Origin: Silurus meridionalis
Taxonomy: Eukaryota > Chordata > Actinopteri > Siluriformes > Siluridae
Assembly (NCBI RefSeq): GCF_014805685.1
Contig: NC_060886.1
Location: forward strand, 26,917,152-26,981,151
Length of the DNA stretch: 64,000 nt
Direction of reading: 5' to 3'
Shown: piece after piece, positions 13,322 through 27,227 of the stretch
Layout: each line of letters begins with the position of its first letter
Position numbering within the stretch: position 1 is the stretch's first letter
The notes under the pieces: generated by a model
Databases searched by the model: none
The model's input: only the letters and a program-made list of their open reading frames with translations
Told to the model about the DNA's origin: nothing
Program-made: the position numbers and the translations under genes

Positions 13322-13432
13322 AAGATTAAGACACACATTGAAAGAGGAACAGAATACAAAAGTAAACCCTAAAAATGCACTAAGAACGATTTAGTCGCCT
13401 GATATCTGGCAAGGGATTCCTCACCAGAGCTC
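13322..13432 (+). repeat. direct repeat copy 1 (partner 13842-13958)
   Basis: About 111 bp starting AAGATTAAGACACACATT is repeated at 13842-13958 with only a few substitutions and one short insertion. No coding content is seen. Confidence 0.85.
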
Positions 13433-13841
13433 ACTGAAGTGCATGGATTGAGTTTAGTAGAGTTAGCAGCTTAGTTTCAGCAAATGCCCCATTACTGCCA
13501 CCTTGTCAGACAAAGCACCTGGTACTTCAAAAGTAATTAGATAATTATTAAAATGTTCAACATACCTGAGAAAATAGGACAGGCCATCAATCATTTAAGT
13601 CACTCACAGATGGTTTTTGGATCACATCTTACTTTTACATCTTCACATCTTTTGTGTTTGAATGTCTCCTTCTCACGTGATTTTAGAGCACTATAGGTTT
13701 TGAAGAAGCAAGGACAATTGCCATGTAAACAGGAAAGAAATTCACTGTGGTTGTGCTTTAATATGTAGAGGCTCAAAAGTTTATTTGTTTCAGGGGCAAC
13801 AAATGAACAAATCTTTCAAATCCAGCCCATATTATTAAGGA

Positions 13842-13958
13842 AAGATTAAGACACACATTAAAAGAGGAACAGAATACAAAAGTAAACCCTAAAAATGCAC
13901 TAAGAACGATTTAGTCACCTGATATCTGGCAAGGGATTCCTCAACAGAGCGGAGTTCA
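13842..13958 (+). repeat. direct repeat copy 2
   Basis: Near-identical partner of 13322-13432, 0.5 kb downstream in the same direction. It suggests a local duplication. Confidence 0.85.
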
Positions 13959-14345
13959 CTGAATTGGTCGATAGAACTCTCATTATTTGCTGGTAGTAGT
14001 CAGGAGTTCAGTTAGCCTATTTAGCGGTATCTGTCACTCTGTCTGCTTGTCTGTCCTCAAAAATTTAGAATTTAAGTTTATTTACCAGGTCAATCATGTG
14101 TGATCTTAACCAAACAACAGTTTGCCTGCATACTGTTTGCCTCTGTCCATGCTGGAATTCCCTTTAATCCTGTTTGTCTTAAGAATTGTGGTGATCTAAC
14201 AAGTCACCACAAGTTGTTATGATTATAAATGTTACAAAAGAGGATTACTTTCAACAACTAAGAACAAATCTTCAGAGTTTAAGACTCTTTTTGTATGTGT
14301 TTTTGTATTCGTCATCCTATTGGTGTCATCCTCTGCATTGTTAAA

Positions 14346-14419
14346 ATAAAATAAAATAAAACAAAACAAAATAAAATAAAATAAAATAAAATAAAATAAA
14401 ATAAAATAAAATAAAATAA
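14346..14419 (+). repeat. (AAAAT)n microsatellite
   Basis: Pentanucleotide run; the matching array in the second duplication copy (about 15814-15900) is longer. Confidence 0.92.
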
Positions 14420-14910
14420 AAACTTCAAAATGTTTGCTACTGATGCAAAAAATCTTGAAAAAAGTTTTTTGACAGAGGCAGTGTGAAAATAAAGATGTTG
14501 TATATCATCCATTATTGATATAAAATTAAACACAAACTATATACTGTAATATCCTTATCGTGTGTATATTACCTTTCACGTTTAAAAATGTTTCTATTTT
14601 AAGCCTTATTTTATAGCCGCATGCTGATGCTAGTTTCAAAACTATTTAAATGCTACTTGAAAAGTTTCAATTACATGTGAAGCAACTAGCCACCTACCAG
14701 CATATCCACACAGTAACATTAGTTAGTAAATACAGGTAAAACAACGTTATATTCAAATTACATACAAAACTTTGTTTTGTACAATTCTAAAATGTAAAGA
14801 CAGTGGTAATTCCTACCTTGAGTTTAGTCCATGTGTTCCTCTTGGTTTAGAATACACACAAAACATGATGGGAAGTATTCATTGAGTAAATTAAACAAGG
14901 TTATTGTTTG

Positions 14911-14913
<3 letters not shown>

Positions 14914-14958
<45 letters not shown>
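14914..14958 (+). repeat. (GT)n microsatellite
   Basis: Dinucleotide run within duplication copy 1; its partner at about 16394-16442 is slightly longer. Confidence 0.93.
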
Positions 14959-14960
<2 letters not shown>

Positions 14961-15712
14961 TTAAGAAGTTTGGCTGGAATTTATTGGATACATTTTGTAA
15001 AGGAAAAAATGCACATCGTCTTGTGTTTTGAACAAATGCAGATTATTTAAAAACTAGATATATTAATGTAAAAATACAAACTTTACCTTAAACTTTTATT
15101 GTTTATATCACAGATTTAATTTGGTAAAATTTACAACCGCATAGATGATGCAGTACAGATACAGTACAGATACAGAAGCAAATATTGTGATAATAGATTG
15201 TGAAACACAGTCTACTACATTTGAGGTTTGATGAATTAATGTCAACATAACAAACACACAACATTTAAATACACAGGAAAAATGGCAGTGTAGTTTTTCC
15301 AGAGTTAATATTTATTTTTCAAAAATAGTTGTTTTTGCTCTATTTTGAGTGCACAGAGTAACATGTGTCAGTAGCGTGGGAGCAAAATTTACTATGACTC
15401 CTCCCCAAACTGGTCTCCTCACAAAGTGAAATTGTTTTTATTTACTGTTAGTCATGGCGCTGCTACTTGTAGAATTAATTTTGATATTTTTTAACTGTAT
15501 TCGCCTCTGTTTTGAGCTCAAATCATGTATTTATGGTTAAATGTAGAACTAAGTGAGACTAATCTTGAAAGCAAATAGATTACAAACACTACGACCGTTA
15601 ATTGACATCTTCAAAACTATCCAGCTGCCTATCAAATGTTTGTCCGTTAAACTATTGTGAGAAGCAGCTAGAGTTGTGCACCACATGTACTTATTGTTCT
15701 GTTCATAGGAGC

Positions 15713-16391
15713 ATTACTTTCAACAACTAAGAACAAATCTTCAGAGTTTAAGACTCTTTTGTATGTGTTTTGTATTCGTCATCCTATTGGTGTCATCCTC
15801 TGCATTGTTAAAATAAAATAAAATAAAACAAAACAAAATAAAATAAAATAAAATAAAATAAAATAAAATAAAATAAAATAAAATAAAATAAAATAAAATA
15901 AAAACTTCAAAATGTTTGCTACTGATGCAAAAATCTTGAAAAAAGGTTTTTGACAGAGGCAGTGTGAAAATAAAGATGTTGTATATCATCCATTATTGAT
16001 ATAAAATTAAACACAAACTATATACTGTAATATCCTTATCGTGTGTATATTACCTTTCACGTTTAAAAATGTTTCTATTTTAAGCCTTATTTTATAGCCG
16101 CATGCTGATGCTAGTTTCAAAACTATTTAAATGCTACTTGAAAGTTTCAATTACATGTGAAGCAACTAGCCACCTACCAGCATATCCACACAGTAACATT
16201 AGTTAGTAAATACAGGTAAAACAACGTTATATTCAAATTACATACAAAACTTTGTTTTGTACAATTCTAAAAATGTAAAGACAGTGGTAATTCCTACCTT
16301 GAGTTTAGTCCATGTGTTCCTCTTGGTTTAGAATACACACAAAACATGATGGGAAGTATTCATTGAGTAAATTAAACAAGGTTATTGTTTG

Positions 16392-16445
<54 letters not shown>

Positions 16446-17203
16446 TTAAGAAGTTTGGCTGGAATTTATTGGATACATTTTGTAAAGGAAAAAATGCACA
16501 TCGTCTTGTGTTTTGAACAAATGCAGATTATTTAAAAACTAGATATATTAATGTAAAAATACAAACTTTACCTTAAACTTTTATTGTTTATATCACAGAT
16601 TTAATTTGGTTAAATTTACAACCGCTTAGATGATGCAGTACAGATACAGTACAGATACAGAAGCAAATATTGTGATAATAGATTGTGAAACACAGTCTAC
16701 TACATTTGAGGTTTGATGAATTAATGTCAACATAACAAACACACAACATTTAAATACACAGGAAAAATGGAAGTGTAGTTTTTCCAGAGTTAATATTTAT
16801 TTTTCAAAAATAGTTGTTTTTGCTCTATTTTGAGTGCACAGAGTAACATGTGTCAGTAGCGTGGGAGCAAAATTTACTATGACTCCTCCCCAAACTGGTC
16901 TCCTCACAAAGTGAAATTGTTTTTATTTACTGTTAGTCATGGCGCTGCTACTTGTAGAATTAATTTTGATATTTTTTTTAACTGTATTCGCCTCTGTTTT
17001 GAGCTCAAATCATGTATTTATGGTTAAATGTAGAACTAAGTGAGACTAATCTTGAAAGCAAATAGATTACAAACACTACGACTGTTAATTGACATCTTCA
17101 AAACTATCCAGCTGCCTATCAAATGTTTGTCCGTTAAACTATTGTGAGAAGCAGCTAGAGTTGTGCACCACATGTACTTATTGTTCTGTTCATAGGAGCA
17201 TTA
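15713..17203 (+). repeat. 1.47-kb tandem duplication, copy 2
   Basis: Head-to-tail partner of 14244-15712. The end point repeats GTTCATAGGAGCATTA as at the copy 1/2 junction. Only scattered single-base changes are seen apart from repeat-length differences, so the duplication is recent or an assembly artefact. Confidence 0.93.
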
Positions 17204-17205
17204 TT

Positions 17206-17207
<2 letters not shown>

Positions 17208-17236
<29 letters not shown>
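17208..17236. repeat. (TA)n microsatellite
   Basis: Short TA run that abuts the broken 5' end of the Tc1 element. Confidence 0.88.
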
Positions 17237-17240
<4 letters not shown>

Positions 17241-18572
17241 TCTGACCCTCAAAGACCTGTTAGTCTGCCTTTAAAATGTCCACCTCCACTACATTTATTA
17301 TCCTAAATTAGGATGCACCTGTTTGAGGTCGTTAGCTGCATAAAGACACCTGTCCACCCCATACAATCAGTAAGAATCCAACTACTATCATGGCCAAGAC
17401 CAAAGAGCTGTCCAAAGACACTAGAGACAAAATTGTACACGTCCACAAGGCTGGAAAGAGCTACGGGGAAATTGCCAAGCAGCTTGGTGAAAAAAGGTCC
17501 ACTGTTGGAGCAATCATTAGAAAATTGAAGAAGCTAAACATGACTGTCAATCCTAAGGAAGGTGAGATATCAGCCCAGAACTACATGGGAGGAGCTGGTC
17601 AATGACACGAAAAGAGCTGGGACCACCGTTTCCAAGGTTACTGTTGGTAATACACTAAGACGTCATGGTTTGAAATCATGCATGGCACGGAAGGTTCCCC
17701 TGCTTAAACCAGCACATGTCCAGGCATGTCTTAAGTTTGCCAATGACCATTTGGATGATCCAGAGGAGTCATGGGAGAAAGTCATGTGGTCGGATGAGAC
17801 CAAAATAGAACTTTTGGGTCATAATTCCACTAAACGTGTTTGGAGGAAGAAGAATGATGAGTACCATCCCAAGAACACCATCCCTACTGTGAAGCATGGG
17901 GGTGGTAGCATCGTGCTTTGGGGGTGTTTTTCTGCACATGGGACAGGGCGACTGCACTGTATTAGGGAGAGGATGACCGGGGCCATGTATTGCGAGATTT
18001 TGGGGAACAACCTCCTTCCCTCAGTTAGAGCATTGAAGATGGGTCGAGGCTGGGTCTTCTAACATGACAATGACCCGAAGCACACAGCCAGGATAACCAA
18101 GGAGTGGCTCTGTAAAAAGCATATCAAGGTTCTAGCGTGGCCTAGCCAGTCTCCAGACCTAAACCCAATAGAGAATCTTTGGAGGGAGCTTAAACTCTGT
18201 GTTTCTCAGCGACAGGCCAGAAACCTGACTGATCTAGAGAAGATCTGTGTGGAGGAGTGGGCCAAAATCCCTCCTGCAGTGTGTGCAAACCTGGTGGAAA
18301 AACTACAGGAAACGTTTCACCTCTGTAATTGCAAACAAAGGCTACTGTACCAAATATTAACGTTGACTTTCTTAGGTGTTCAAATACTTATTTGCAGCTG
18401 TATCATACAAATAAATAGTAAAAAAATCATACATTGTGATTTCTGGATTTTTTTTTTAGATTATGTCTCTCACAGTGGACATGCACCTACGATGACAATA
18501 TCAGACCCCTCCATGATTTCTAAGTGGGAGAACTTACAAAATAGCAGGGTGTTCAAATACTTATTTTCCTCA

Positions 18573-18575
<3 letters not shown>
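17237..18575 (+). mobile_element. Tc1-like element, 5' terminal repeat lost
   Basis: The right end is intact, finishing TTATTTTCCTCACTG next to TA at 18576. On the left the matching inverted repeat is absent and the element begins abruptly after a TA run. The inner region carries a decayed transposase. The 3' inverted repeat spans about 18370-18575. Confidence 0.85.
17390..18345 (+). pseudogene. Tc1-like DD34E transposase, broken
   Basis: Starts [20 protein letters not shown] at 17390 with the N-terminal paired-like helix-turn-helix. An internal deletion and frameshift near 17550-17565 remove the linker, then the frame resumes with [20 protein letters not shown]. The DD34E residues are visible: D in [12 protein letters not shown] in HDNDPKH, and E in [12 protein letters not shown] stop at 18060-18062 replaces the usual Gln just before HDNDPKH (a CAA to TAA change). 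The catalytic residues survive but the protein cannot be made in one piece. Confidence 0.88.

Positions 18576-18643
<68 letters not shown>
18576..18643. repeat. (TA)n microsatellite
   Basis: TA run starting exactly at the Tc1 right end. Confidence 0.95.
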
Positions 18644-18652
<9 letters not shown>

Positions 18653-19094
18653 TTTCACTACATACATAACTCTGTCAACATAATAATTATAATATAATAT
18701 TATTGCATCAGAAGGTCGGGTAAAACGCCCACAGCAACCACAGACAGGTGCAAGATCTGATGTTTAGACAGGCTTTTATTAGCTTGGCTGCAAGGCTTGA
18801 TTAACATTAAAAAAAATGAATAAGTTTGAAGTATTGTTTTGTTAAAAATTTGTCTGGATTTAAGTCATATTGTGAATGAGGTCACGTGTTATATAGTATC
18901 TCTACAAAATATAATTGCTGTTCTTTTTAAATGCAAACATGTTTTTTATAATCATTAATGTTAGGCAAATTAAAATGTCACTCTGGGATATATTCCTGTT
19001 TTCCATGTTATTTTCTGTCATGTATCTAGATATGGTATAAATGTGTTGTGCTTTGGAAATAAAAGGAATTACTTATGTGTTTTTTATATTGTTT

Positions 19095-20240
19095 TAAACA
19101 CTTTCAGTGGGGCCAACCACTGACAGGTATCCCTGCAATGAACACAGCTGGTTGAATGATGAACATCAGTGTCAGGAAGCAATTGTCCTGATAAAGCATA
19201 AAGCTGATGAGGCAGTGTTATAGGAAAAGATGAGGTTAGCACTGGCCTATCGCCAGAAGCTGCTGCACGGCCCTAAAGAGTCAACTGATATTCTATTAAT
19301 TTCCCTACGATTCCAGGATCCAAGGATATACCAGCCTTGTTATGTGAGACTTTAATTCTTGTTAGGTAAACAAAGTTAGTTCCTACTGTGGTACTGACTT
19401 TTATTATCTTTAGCAGACTGATCACGATTTTGGACTTCTATTTGCTGATGCAACCTCTGTGAAATTGTTAGAGAAGTTGTCTACCAATGTAAAACCTAAG
19501 GTTATTGGACACAAACTAGTGAGCTCCAAGACCTTATTCAAAACACAGAAGCCACTGAAGTTGAAAAGGGCGCTATATCTTAAATGATTTGAGAGGAAAT
19601 TATGCATTGATCACAAGAATTTTCAATTGTGGTCACGACTTTACCTTATTAGACATACATGATATGCAGCACAGACTTGCAATGGGTAAACTGTCAAAAT
19701 GAAAATGACTTGCTGCTCGAGCATTTCTACCCTGATCTATCCTTTTAGGCACAAAGAGTACAGGAATTGCAGATTTACAGTTTAAAAATTGTTTCATTTT
19801 GGACTCTGTATAAATAAAAGTTTATATGTTGTAAATAAAGTTTAATTGTATGACCTCAATTTAAAAGATGCAGGGGTTTCACAGCAATATATCAACACAT
19901 CTGTAGTCATCAAGATTTGGCCATGAAAGTGCTGTTAATATAGAATCTGTGTGCAGTATAAGCTAAAGTATTGGAGTGGTTAATGTAATTATACAGGCTC
20001 ATCTTCCAGGTAAAGTTAGGTCAAATGAAAGTAAGTAGGAGGGTATGTTCAACCCCTTCTACATAAAAACTAAAAGCCTAAAAAAAATTCATTTTGTTTT
20101 CTGTGTCTCCAGGTTGGGACAGCGACACGTCTTACATTCTGATTCTGGTTCACCTTTTGCCACCCTCAAGTCAAAGCCATAAAATGCCGGGAAAAATCTC
20201 AGCCAGACAAGTATGTGATCGCCTTGTGAAATTCATCAAG
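19095..20240 (+). pseudogene. decayed SAMD3-like family gene (three exon-like pieces)
   Basis: Three plus-strand pieces in the same order as a family I recall from fish. At about 19110-19340: EAIVLIKHKADEAVL, then a stop, then LALAYRQKLLHGPKESTDIL and RFQDPRIYQP. At about 19430-19590: FGLLFADATSVKLLEKL and STNVKPKVIGHKL. At 20115-20240: WDSDTSYILILVHLLPPSS, HKMPGKISARQVCDRLVKFI, preceded by a good acceptor (TGTCTCCAG) and followed by AAG/GTGAAG. Piece 1 has an in-frame stop, so it is a pseudogene or a very divergent gene. The C-terminal part of the same kind of gene is seen, inverted, at 10.4-10.7 kb. Introns between pieces imply genomic duplication rather than retroposition. Confidence 0.45.
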
Positions 20241-20249
20241 GTGAAGCTA

Positions 20250-21408
20250 CTGATGAGGCAGATCAAATGACAATATTTATTAATGTTCTGTTACTGTGTA
20301 ACCTTGAACTTGCTCATTTCTCAGACAGGTTCTTAAAGATCACCTGTCTTTTAAATTGTTGTTCTTTCGCTATTCTTTTCTACTTAGCACATACTTAGTA
20401 ACAATCTTTTGGAATCTCTTGCAAGTTTGTAATACGGAAACTTTCGTGAAAGACATAAATCTTGTGTGTCCTAATGATCAGCATTGGATATTATCATTAT
20501 TCATTTTATTGATTCAGATATATAGATTATATCCACTGGTATCACCATTTATTTGAAACAACTGATTGAAGAGCACCAAAGTTTATTTAAGCATTTGTTT
20601 CCTGATTAGAACTTGTTGCCAAAGCATAATTTAATGGTGCATTACCCCAGTTGTATGAAGAAAATTAGACCACTGCTACATTGTTGGTGCATGCGTTACG
20701 AACCAAAGCATAAAGTTTTTTAAAAAGCAGCTGAAATAAAAAAAAACATATTGAAAACATTAGCAAAGAAACACCAAACACACATTTAACCCAAATGACA
20801 TGAAATTATTTGCTGGAAAAATTTTCTCCTTGAATGAATTGGAACTTAGCACTGCGATGGCTGAGAAACTTAATGTGCTTATGTGGACTAACATCCTAAA
20901 TGTGAAATGGGTCAATTACAAGTAAAAATGAAATTCCTGTATTTCATGTAATCCAGAATATTGTTATCACATGTTGTAACACATCCTTTTAATACCACTG
21001 CACTGAAAACATTATGTTTAGTTCCATGCTTACAAAGTTTCACATACCATAGAAGCACTATGTGTTTCGGAGATTAATATTTTGTTGTTTAACATTCTGA
21101 TGTCTTATGGTTGTGATTCTGATTTGTTTATTGTACCATATAGTTTTATTTAATTCTTCTTCATCTCCTTTTATATTATCACTATCAATTCTGTTTTATT
21201 ATTTCAGTATTATTGTTTAAAAAAAAAAAATTTTACAATCACAAGTGAATTAAGTGTAAGTGTAATATTGTTTAAAGGGGAGAATACGGTTTGTTGTTTT
21301 TATTTTCAGACTGAAAATCAAGGTGTTTTTTATTTTAGGGTTTTTTGAGGGTAAAACATAAATAGTGTCATTTAGAAGTTCACTTATAATTGATTTATTA
21401 TTGTTAGA
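20250..21408. other. AT-rich intergenic DNA
   Basis: No coding, RNA or repeat feature could be supported. Confidence 0.4.
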
Positions 21409-21413
21409 AATGA

Positions 21414-21949
21414 TGTCACGGTGTGAGCGAAACAAAAGGCGGAAGCCGGAGTACAGCTCGCTCGGGTTTTAATGGCATGCGTGTGAGAGAGGTACACACA
21501 CGCGCACACACACACACACACACACGCGCGCACACACACATACACACGGCAGTCCTTAGGTTGAGAAAGACAGTCCGAGTAGCGCATAGGGAGAAGCGTA
21601 GCTGACCCGAGATGCACAGGGAGGGGAAGCGCAGCCGGTACGGGATTCTGGAGTCCGGATGAAACGGATGACAGAAGTCCTGTACGAAAGCCGGAACGAC
21701 AAAACATGCAGTACGGGAAGTCCAACACAAACAATAACGAACGGGGAGTGAATGTGAGTGAGGGGCTTATGTAGGAGCGGGGTGAAGTGATGATGGGCTT
21801 CAGGTGTGCCTCGTTAAACCTGGAGCTTCAGAGAGAGTGGAGACATGAGTGATGATGAGCTCCAGGTGTGCGTGGTTTAACCTGGAGCTCTATGGAGAGT
21901 GGAGGCATAGAGAGCCACCAAAGGGGGCGTGGCAGGTGGTTCCCTGACA
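21414..21949 (-). mobile_element. solo LTR (Gypsy/ERV-like)
   Basis: A 536-bp block starts TGTCACGG and ends CCTGACA, flanked by an exact 5-bp duplication AATGA (21409-21413 and 21950-21954). On the minus strand it reads as a normal LTR: TGTCAGGGAACCACCTGCC, a CTACATAAGC TATA-like site near 21774, and ATTAAAACC as a polyadenylation-like signal. No internal region is present, so it is a solo LTR left by recombination. It is GC-rich relative to its flanks and carries an internal (GT)n/(AC)n run at about 21493-21547. Confidence 0.88.
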
Positions 21950-22313
21950 AATGAGTTCAAAAGCAGAGTCAATTTCTTGTGGCTCTGAAATTAGTAAAAT
22001 AGTGCAAGAGGTAAAATACAAACACTACATTGAGCATGATTAACTCTGGAAAAATGACTAACAAAAACTTTTAGAGATGAACCAAATGTTATCTAGCATA
22101 AAGAATATTTTCTTAAATTTGAGTAAATATTACTTTGGCAAATTTACAGTGTACCCACATTTTAATACAAATTTTTTTAATAAACAAAGTGCAGTCCTGC
22201 TACAAAAATACACTGAACAAGCACCAATCTCTGTTATGAAGTCCTAAGTTTGCAATGAAGTGAACCAGTGTTTATTTATTCATTGATAAATACCTTTGTA
22301 TCTATCAGCACAT

Positions 22314-22364
22314 TTCTATGTCACTCTGGATAAGGGTGTCTGCTTAATGCTGTAAATGTAAATG
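22314..22364 (+). repeat. SINE-like 3' tail fragment
   Basis: Reads CACTCTGGATAAGGGTGTCT then GCTTAATGCTGTAAATGTAAA, a very common tail of teleost SINEs. The head is missing or too decayed. A related inverse fragment is at about 58040-58080. Confidence 0.6.
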
Positions 22365-22404
22365 AGAGAAGATTCCACTGCTTGTAGTTGACAGAACATG
22401 GAGA

Positions 22405-22410
22405 TTTATT
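22405..22410 (-). promoter_or_regulatory. possible polyadenylation signal
   Basis: AATAAA on the minus strand, about 160 bases downstream of the stop codon of the transmembrane exon. It fits a 3' UTR end for that candidate gene. Confidence 0.35.
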
Positions 22411-22566
22411 AATTGTTGTGAAACATGATTCTCTTTAGTGATGCAGAACTGCTAAAGTAATGTATTAAAACCACTTTTACCTGTGTATAACTGTGTAAAT
22501 GAACCATAAATTTCTAGAAGCTTATGTCCTCGCTACACTTGCTCCTCACTCTTGTTGGGGTTCATA

Positions 22567-22760
22567 TTACTGTCCGGAGCTACTTGTGTGGGTTTGCTTG
22601 AGAAAGCAGAGATAGGCACTTCCACTTGCAATCACAGTGATGATAATAATGATGGTGGCACCAAAGGCTGGTGAGACAGAATCTTGCAGCACAGAGTGAA
22701 GACCACTGCCATATGTTTCCTCTGTGGTTAACAGCACATTTGGTGTACCTGTGCTGTGAC
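22567..22760 (-). CDS. terminal exon of a type I membrane protein (candidate)
   Basis: After a good acceptor (ATCTCCTCCTTAG at about 22761-22773) the frame encodes a Ser/Thr-rich stalk (HSTGTPNVLLTTEETYGSG), one hydrophobic helix (FGATIIIIITVIASGSAYLC), then a short tail FLKQTHTSSSGQ and a stop. This is the usual end of a small receptor or adhesion protein: stalk, single membrane span, 11-12 residue tail. The acceptor is phase 1, the same as the donor of the signal-peptide exon at 27491-27566 on the same strand, so the two could belong to one gene with one or more extracellular exons in between. I could not find the middle exons and cannot name the family; IL-15R alpha-like or other short receptors are only possibilities. 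Confidence 0.45.
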
Positions 22761-22860
22761 CTAAGGAGGAGATATGGATTGGTGTTGTAGAAACCAGATG
22801 AAAATGTTCTTGCGCATTATAGGTTGAGAATATTCTGGTATGATAGTTGATCATAGGAAA

Positions 22861-23521
22861 TTAGAATGACTTTATTTCTGCAAATTTGTGATTTAACAGG
22901 GGGACTAGTAGAAATATTTGTCACATTATTATCTTGATAAACCAGGGTAGACAATGATATCAAAAACATTTAAGGTGCAGAGGTAAATCACAGATCAAAT
23001 ATTTATACTATTAAACAAAATAATTACAGCAATGCCAGATTTGGATTTATATACATTACATAATATTTACCTTAGGGGACTTAAATTGTGGTAAGATTTT
23101 ACCCATATTAGCACTATTAAATTAGTATTAGTACAATAATATTAGCGAAGGTGTACATTTTATTACTGCTTTTTCTACACTTGTCTCCATAAAAACATGA
23201 TAAGTTATAATTAAATGGGTGTTGTACAGCCATTACTGTAGCTTATTCTTGGTGATGTATGTGATTTTCTGCTAATTGCACACAAGATTACATAAGACTG
23301 ACTGTGTGGGGATTAACCAAGACTGTAACAGATACTGAGGATTGTAGAATGCAGTTTTTCTCATGAAATTCAGATGAATGTGTGCTGATCTCACAAGCAC
23401 TTGCAGAAGCATATTGTGCCATCTGAGTAAATGTCTTTACAGAATTAAATTTTGTTTAATTTTACCTTTATACATTGTCAGAAAACAGCTTTTTCAGAAA
23501 TTTGGATATCACCCTAATACA
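22861..23521. other. AT-rich DNA, possible intron
   Basis: Lies between the two candidate receptor exons. No ORF with convincing exon signals was found. Confidence 0.3.
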
Positions 23522-23523
23522 TA

Positions 23524-25135
<1,612 letters not shown>

Positions 25136-25137
25136 TA

Positions 25138-25768
25138 GGCCAAAGCAAACCTTGAGACAACTCAGATTTCAGGAACCCATTCTATTCAAATATAGTTCTT
25201 TACATAATTTACAGTGGATAGTGTGATAGGGCCATTAAATGTACGTCAAACAGTATTAAGTGTGTTAAAAAGATCACTATGGTCATCATAGACATAATTA
25301 CAGAATTCAAATAATTAAAGCAGCAGATCAAGTCTATCAGAATTATGTGTGGTTGTTTTTCCATAACGGTACACACCAGCATGATTTTTTTATAAAATCC
25401 TCTGTACTAAAGACTCTGCTGTACAAGAAAACATTAAAATGAAAATAACTTTAATACCTAGAGTTTTTGATTGTTAAGTCTTACCAATTCTTCCATGAGA
25501 AACAAAGACACACAACAGATGAGCGCTTTGAGTTTTACTGTACTTTACTTTAACATTAACGTTATATTAGAGTAAGTGCTTTAAACACAAAACTGTGATC
25601 TATATTACAGTAAGCACTAATTTCAGTACTCTTAAAAAAAAGAAATAAAATGTAGCGTTCAATAGAGCTGTGGTAGAATAGTAATCTATGCACAAATATT
25701 AAGTCAAGTTTTTAGCATAAATTAAAAACAAAACATTTAAATTTACAGACTTACAATTATCACATTCA
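25138..25768. other. intergenic or intronic AT-rich DNA
   Basis: No feature recognised. It could be intron of the candidate receptor gene. Confidence 0.3.
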
Positions 25769-25905
25769 TACATCTGAGCAGATATGGGGTTAAGGGCCTT
25801 GCTCAGGGGTCCGGAATTGGCAGCTTGGTGTGGTTGGGATTTGAACTCATGACCTTCAGAGTCAAAGTCGAATGCCATAACTACTAAGCTACCACCTCCC
25901 CCCAA
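25769..25905 (-). mobile_element. tRNA-derived SINE fragment
   Basis: On the plus strand it reads GGGGTTAAGGGCCTTGCTCA, then CAGCTTGGTG, and ends in ACTACTAAGCTACCACCTCC: the inverse core and tRNA head of the SINE family at 1906-2142. The tail is missing. Confidence 0.7.
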
Positions 25906-26366
25906 TAAAAAAATAAATAAAATAAAAACATTATTAAAAATAAAATATGGGTTTATGTAATTTGCGTTATGTGTTCATTTACATTTTACAAAGAGTCACA
26001 ACTGTTTTTGAAATTGGGGCTGTAGTGGGGTACAAGTGAAGGAAAAATTTTATGCAACCCCATCCAAGGACATCCTATACAGTTGTGTACTGAAAAAGTG
26101 AGGTGTCCACGTACTTTTGTCTAAATTGTGTATTTTATTTTTCTTATATATCTTATAAATGTTACCCCATGTTGTATTAATCTTAAGAGTACAGTGGATT
26201 TACTGCTGCAAATATATAGACAATTGTGACCACAGTGAATATATTAAGAAACTTATATCTGTCTGACTTTACTGTATTCCTCATGTTACATCAGGAATTT
26301 TTACTCATCCTTGTTGCTCTGAATCAATATCTACATGCAGATTACTGTAAAGCAATGACATTCTGA

Positions 26367-27081
26367 CAGTGATGGATAGTAACAATCTATGTTACTATGT
26401 TAATGTAATTTGCTACTGTACTTAAATAGATTTTTTACGTATCTGTACTTTACTGAAGTATTTCCATTCTGGGAGACATTTACTTTAACTTCAATACATT
26501 TTAAAAAAGTCAAAATTTTTTACTCAACTTCATTTCATGAAATCAGTTGCTCCTTTTTATTTATCAGTGGATAAAAAACTCAACTGTTCAAGCATGCAGC
26601 AAGCCACCAACCAGGGTAAAGCGCACGCTCTGTTTTGAACTTGTTTTGATTGTCGCTTGTTAGTATCTACTTATCACCAACATACAGTTCTGCGACAGAA
26701 GAAATTCCTGTCTCAAACTTGCCACAACACTTGTGGCCTCATTATGAAGTTAAAAAGGAGTTTTTTGGCTCATGATCATTTTAATAAATATCAACCAGTG
26801 TTTGACTCATTAAAATAATTATATTAATAGAACTGGAGTCTTTTCAGATAAACTGAGTTGATTAAGCAAAGAGTCATGTGACAATGATGATAATAGGACA
26901 TTTATAGCTATAATAAATCATAGTTCTTTGGATACTAAAGTACATTTGAAGCAAAATACTTTGGTACTTTTACTCAAGTGAAAGTTTAAAGGGAGCATGT
27001 TTACATCTAATGGAGTAATATTTATCCAGTGTATCTCTACTTGAACTGAAGTACATGGTTTGTGTACTTCGTCCACCACTG
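26367..27081. mobile_element. nonautonomous hAT MITE, second copy
   Basis: Inverse relative of 7111-7940. It starts CAGTGATGGA and ends TCGTCCACCACTG. Flanks CATTCTGA (26359-26366) and TATTCTGA (27082-27089) match at 7 of 8 bases, a hAT target duplication. The interior matches the other copy without the SINE. Confidence 0.87.
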
Positions 27082-27227
27082 TATTCTGATCATTTATTAT
27101 ACCTAATGCATATACAGTGTTTATTATATTAAAAATCTATATTTTTACAAATATTTACACATAATATGCACCCTTGTGAAGTCATTACATATCCACACAA
27201 TTTAATGAGAAAAATGGAGTCTATGTA

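Larger units (their letters stand above)
14244..15712 (+). repeat. 1.47-kb tandem duplication, copy 1
   Basis: The block starting ATTACTTTCAACAACTAAGA repeats immediately at 15713 with very few substitutions. Most differences are microsatellite lengths: (AAAAT)n at about 14345 and (GT)n at about 14914. No gene is present; ORFs over the pentamer and GT runs are artefacts. Confidence 0.93.

Noticed and set aside
14312..14533. Phe/Tyr/Leu-rich ORF (also 15741-15989)
   Set aside because: Translation of the (AAAAT)n array.
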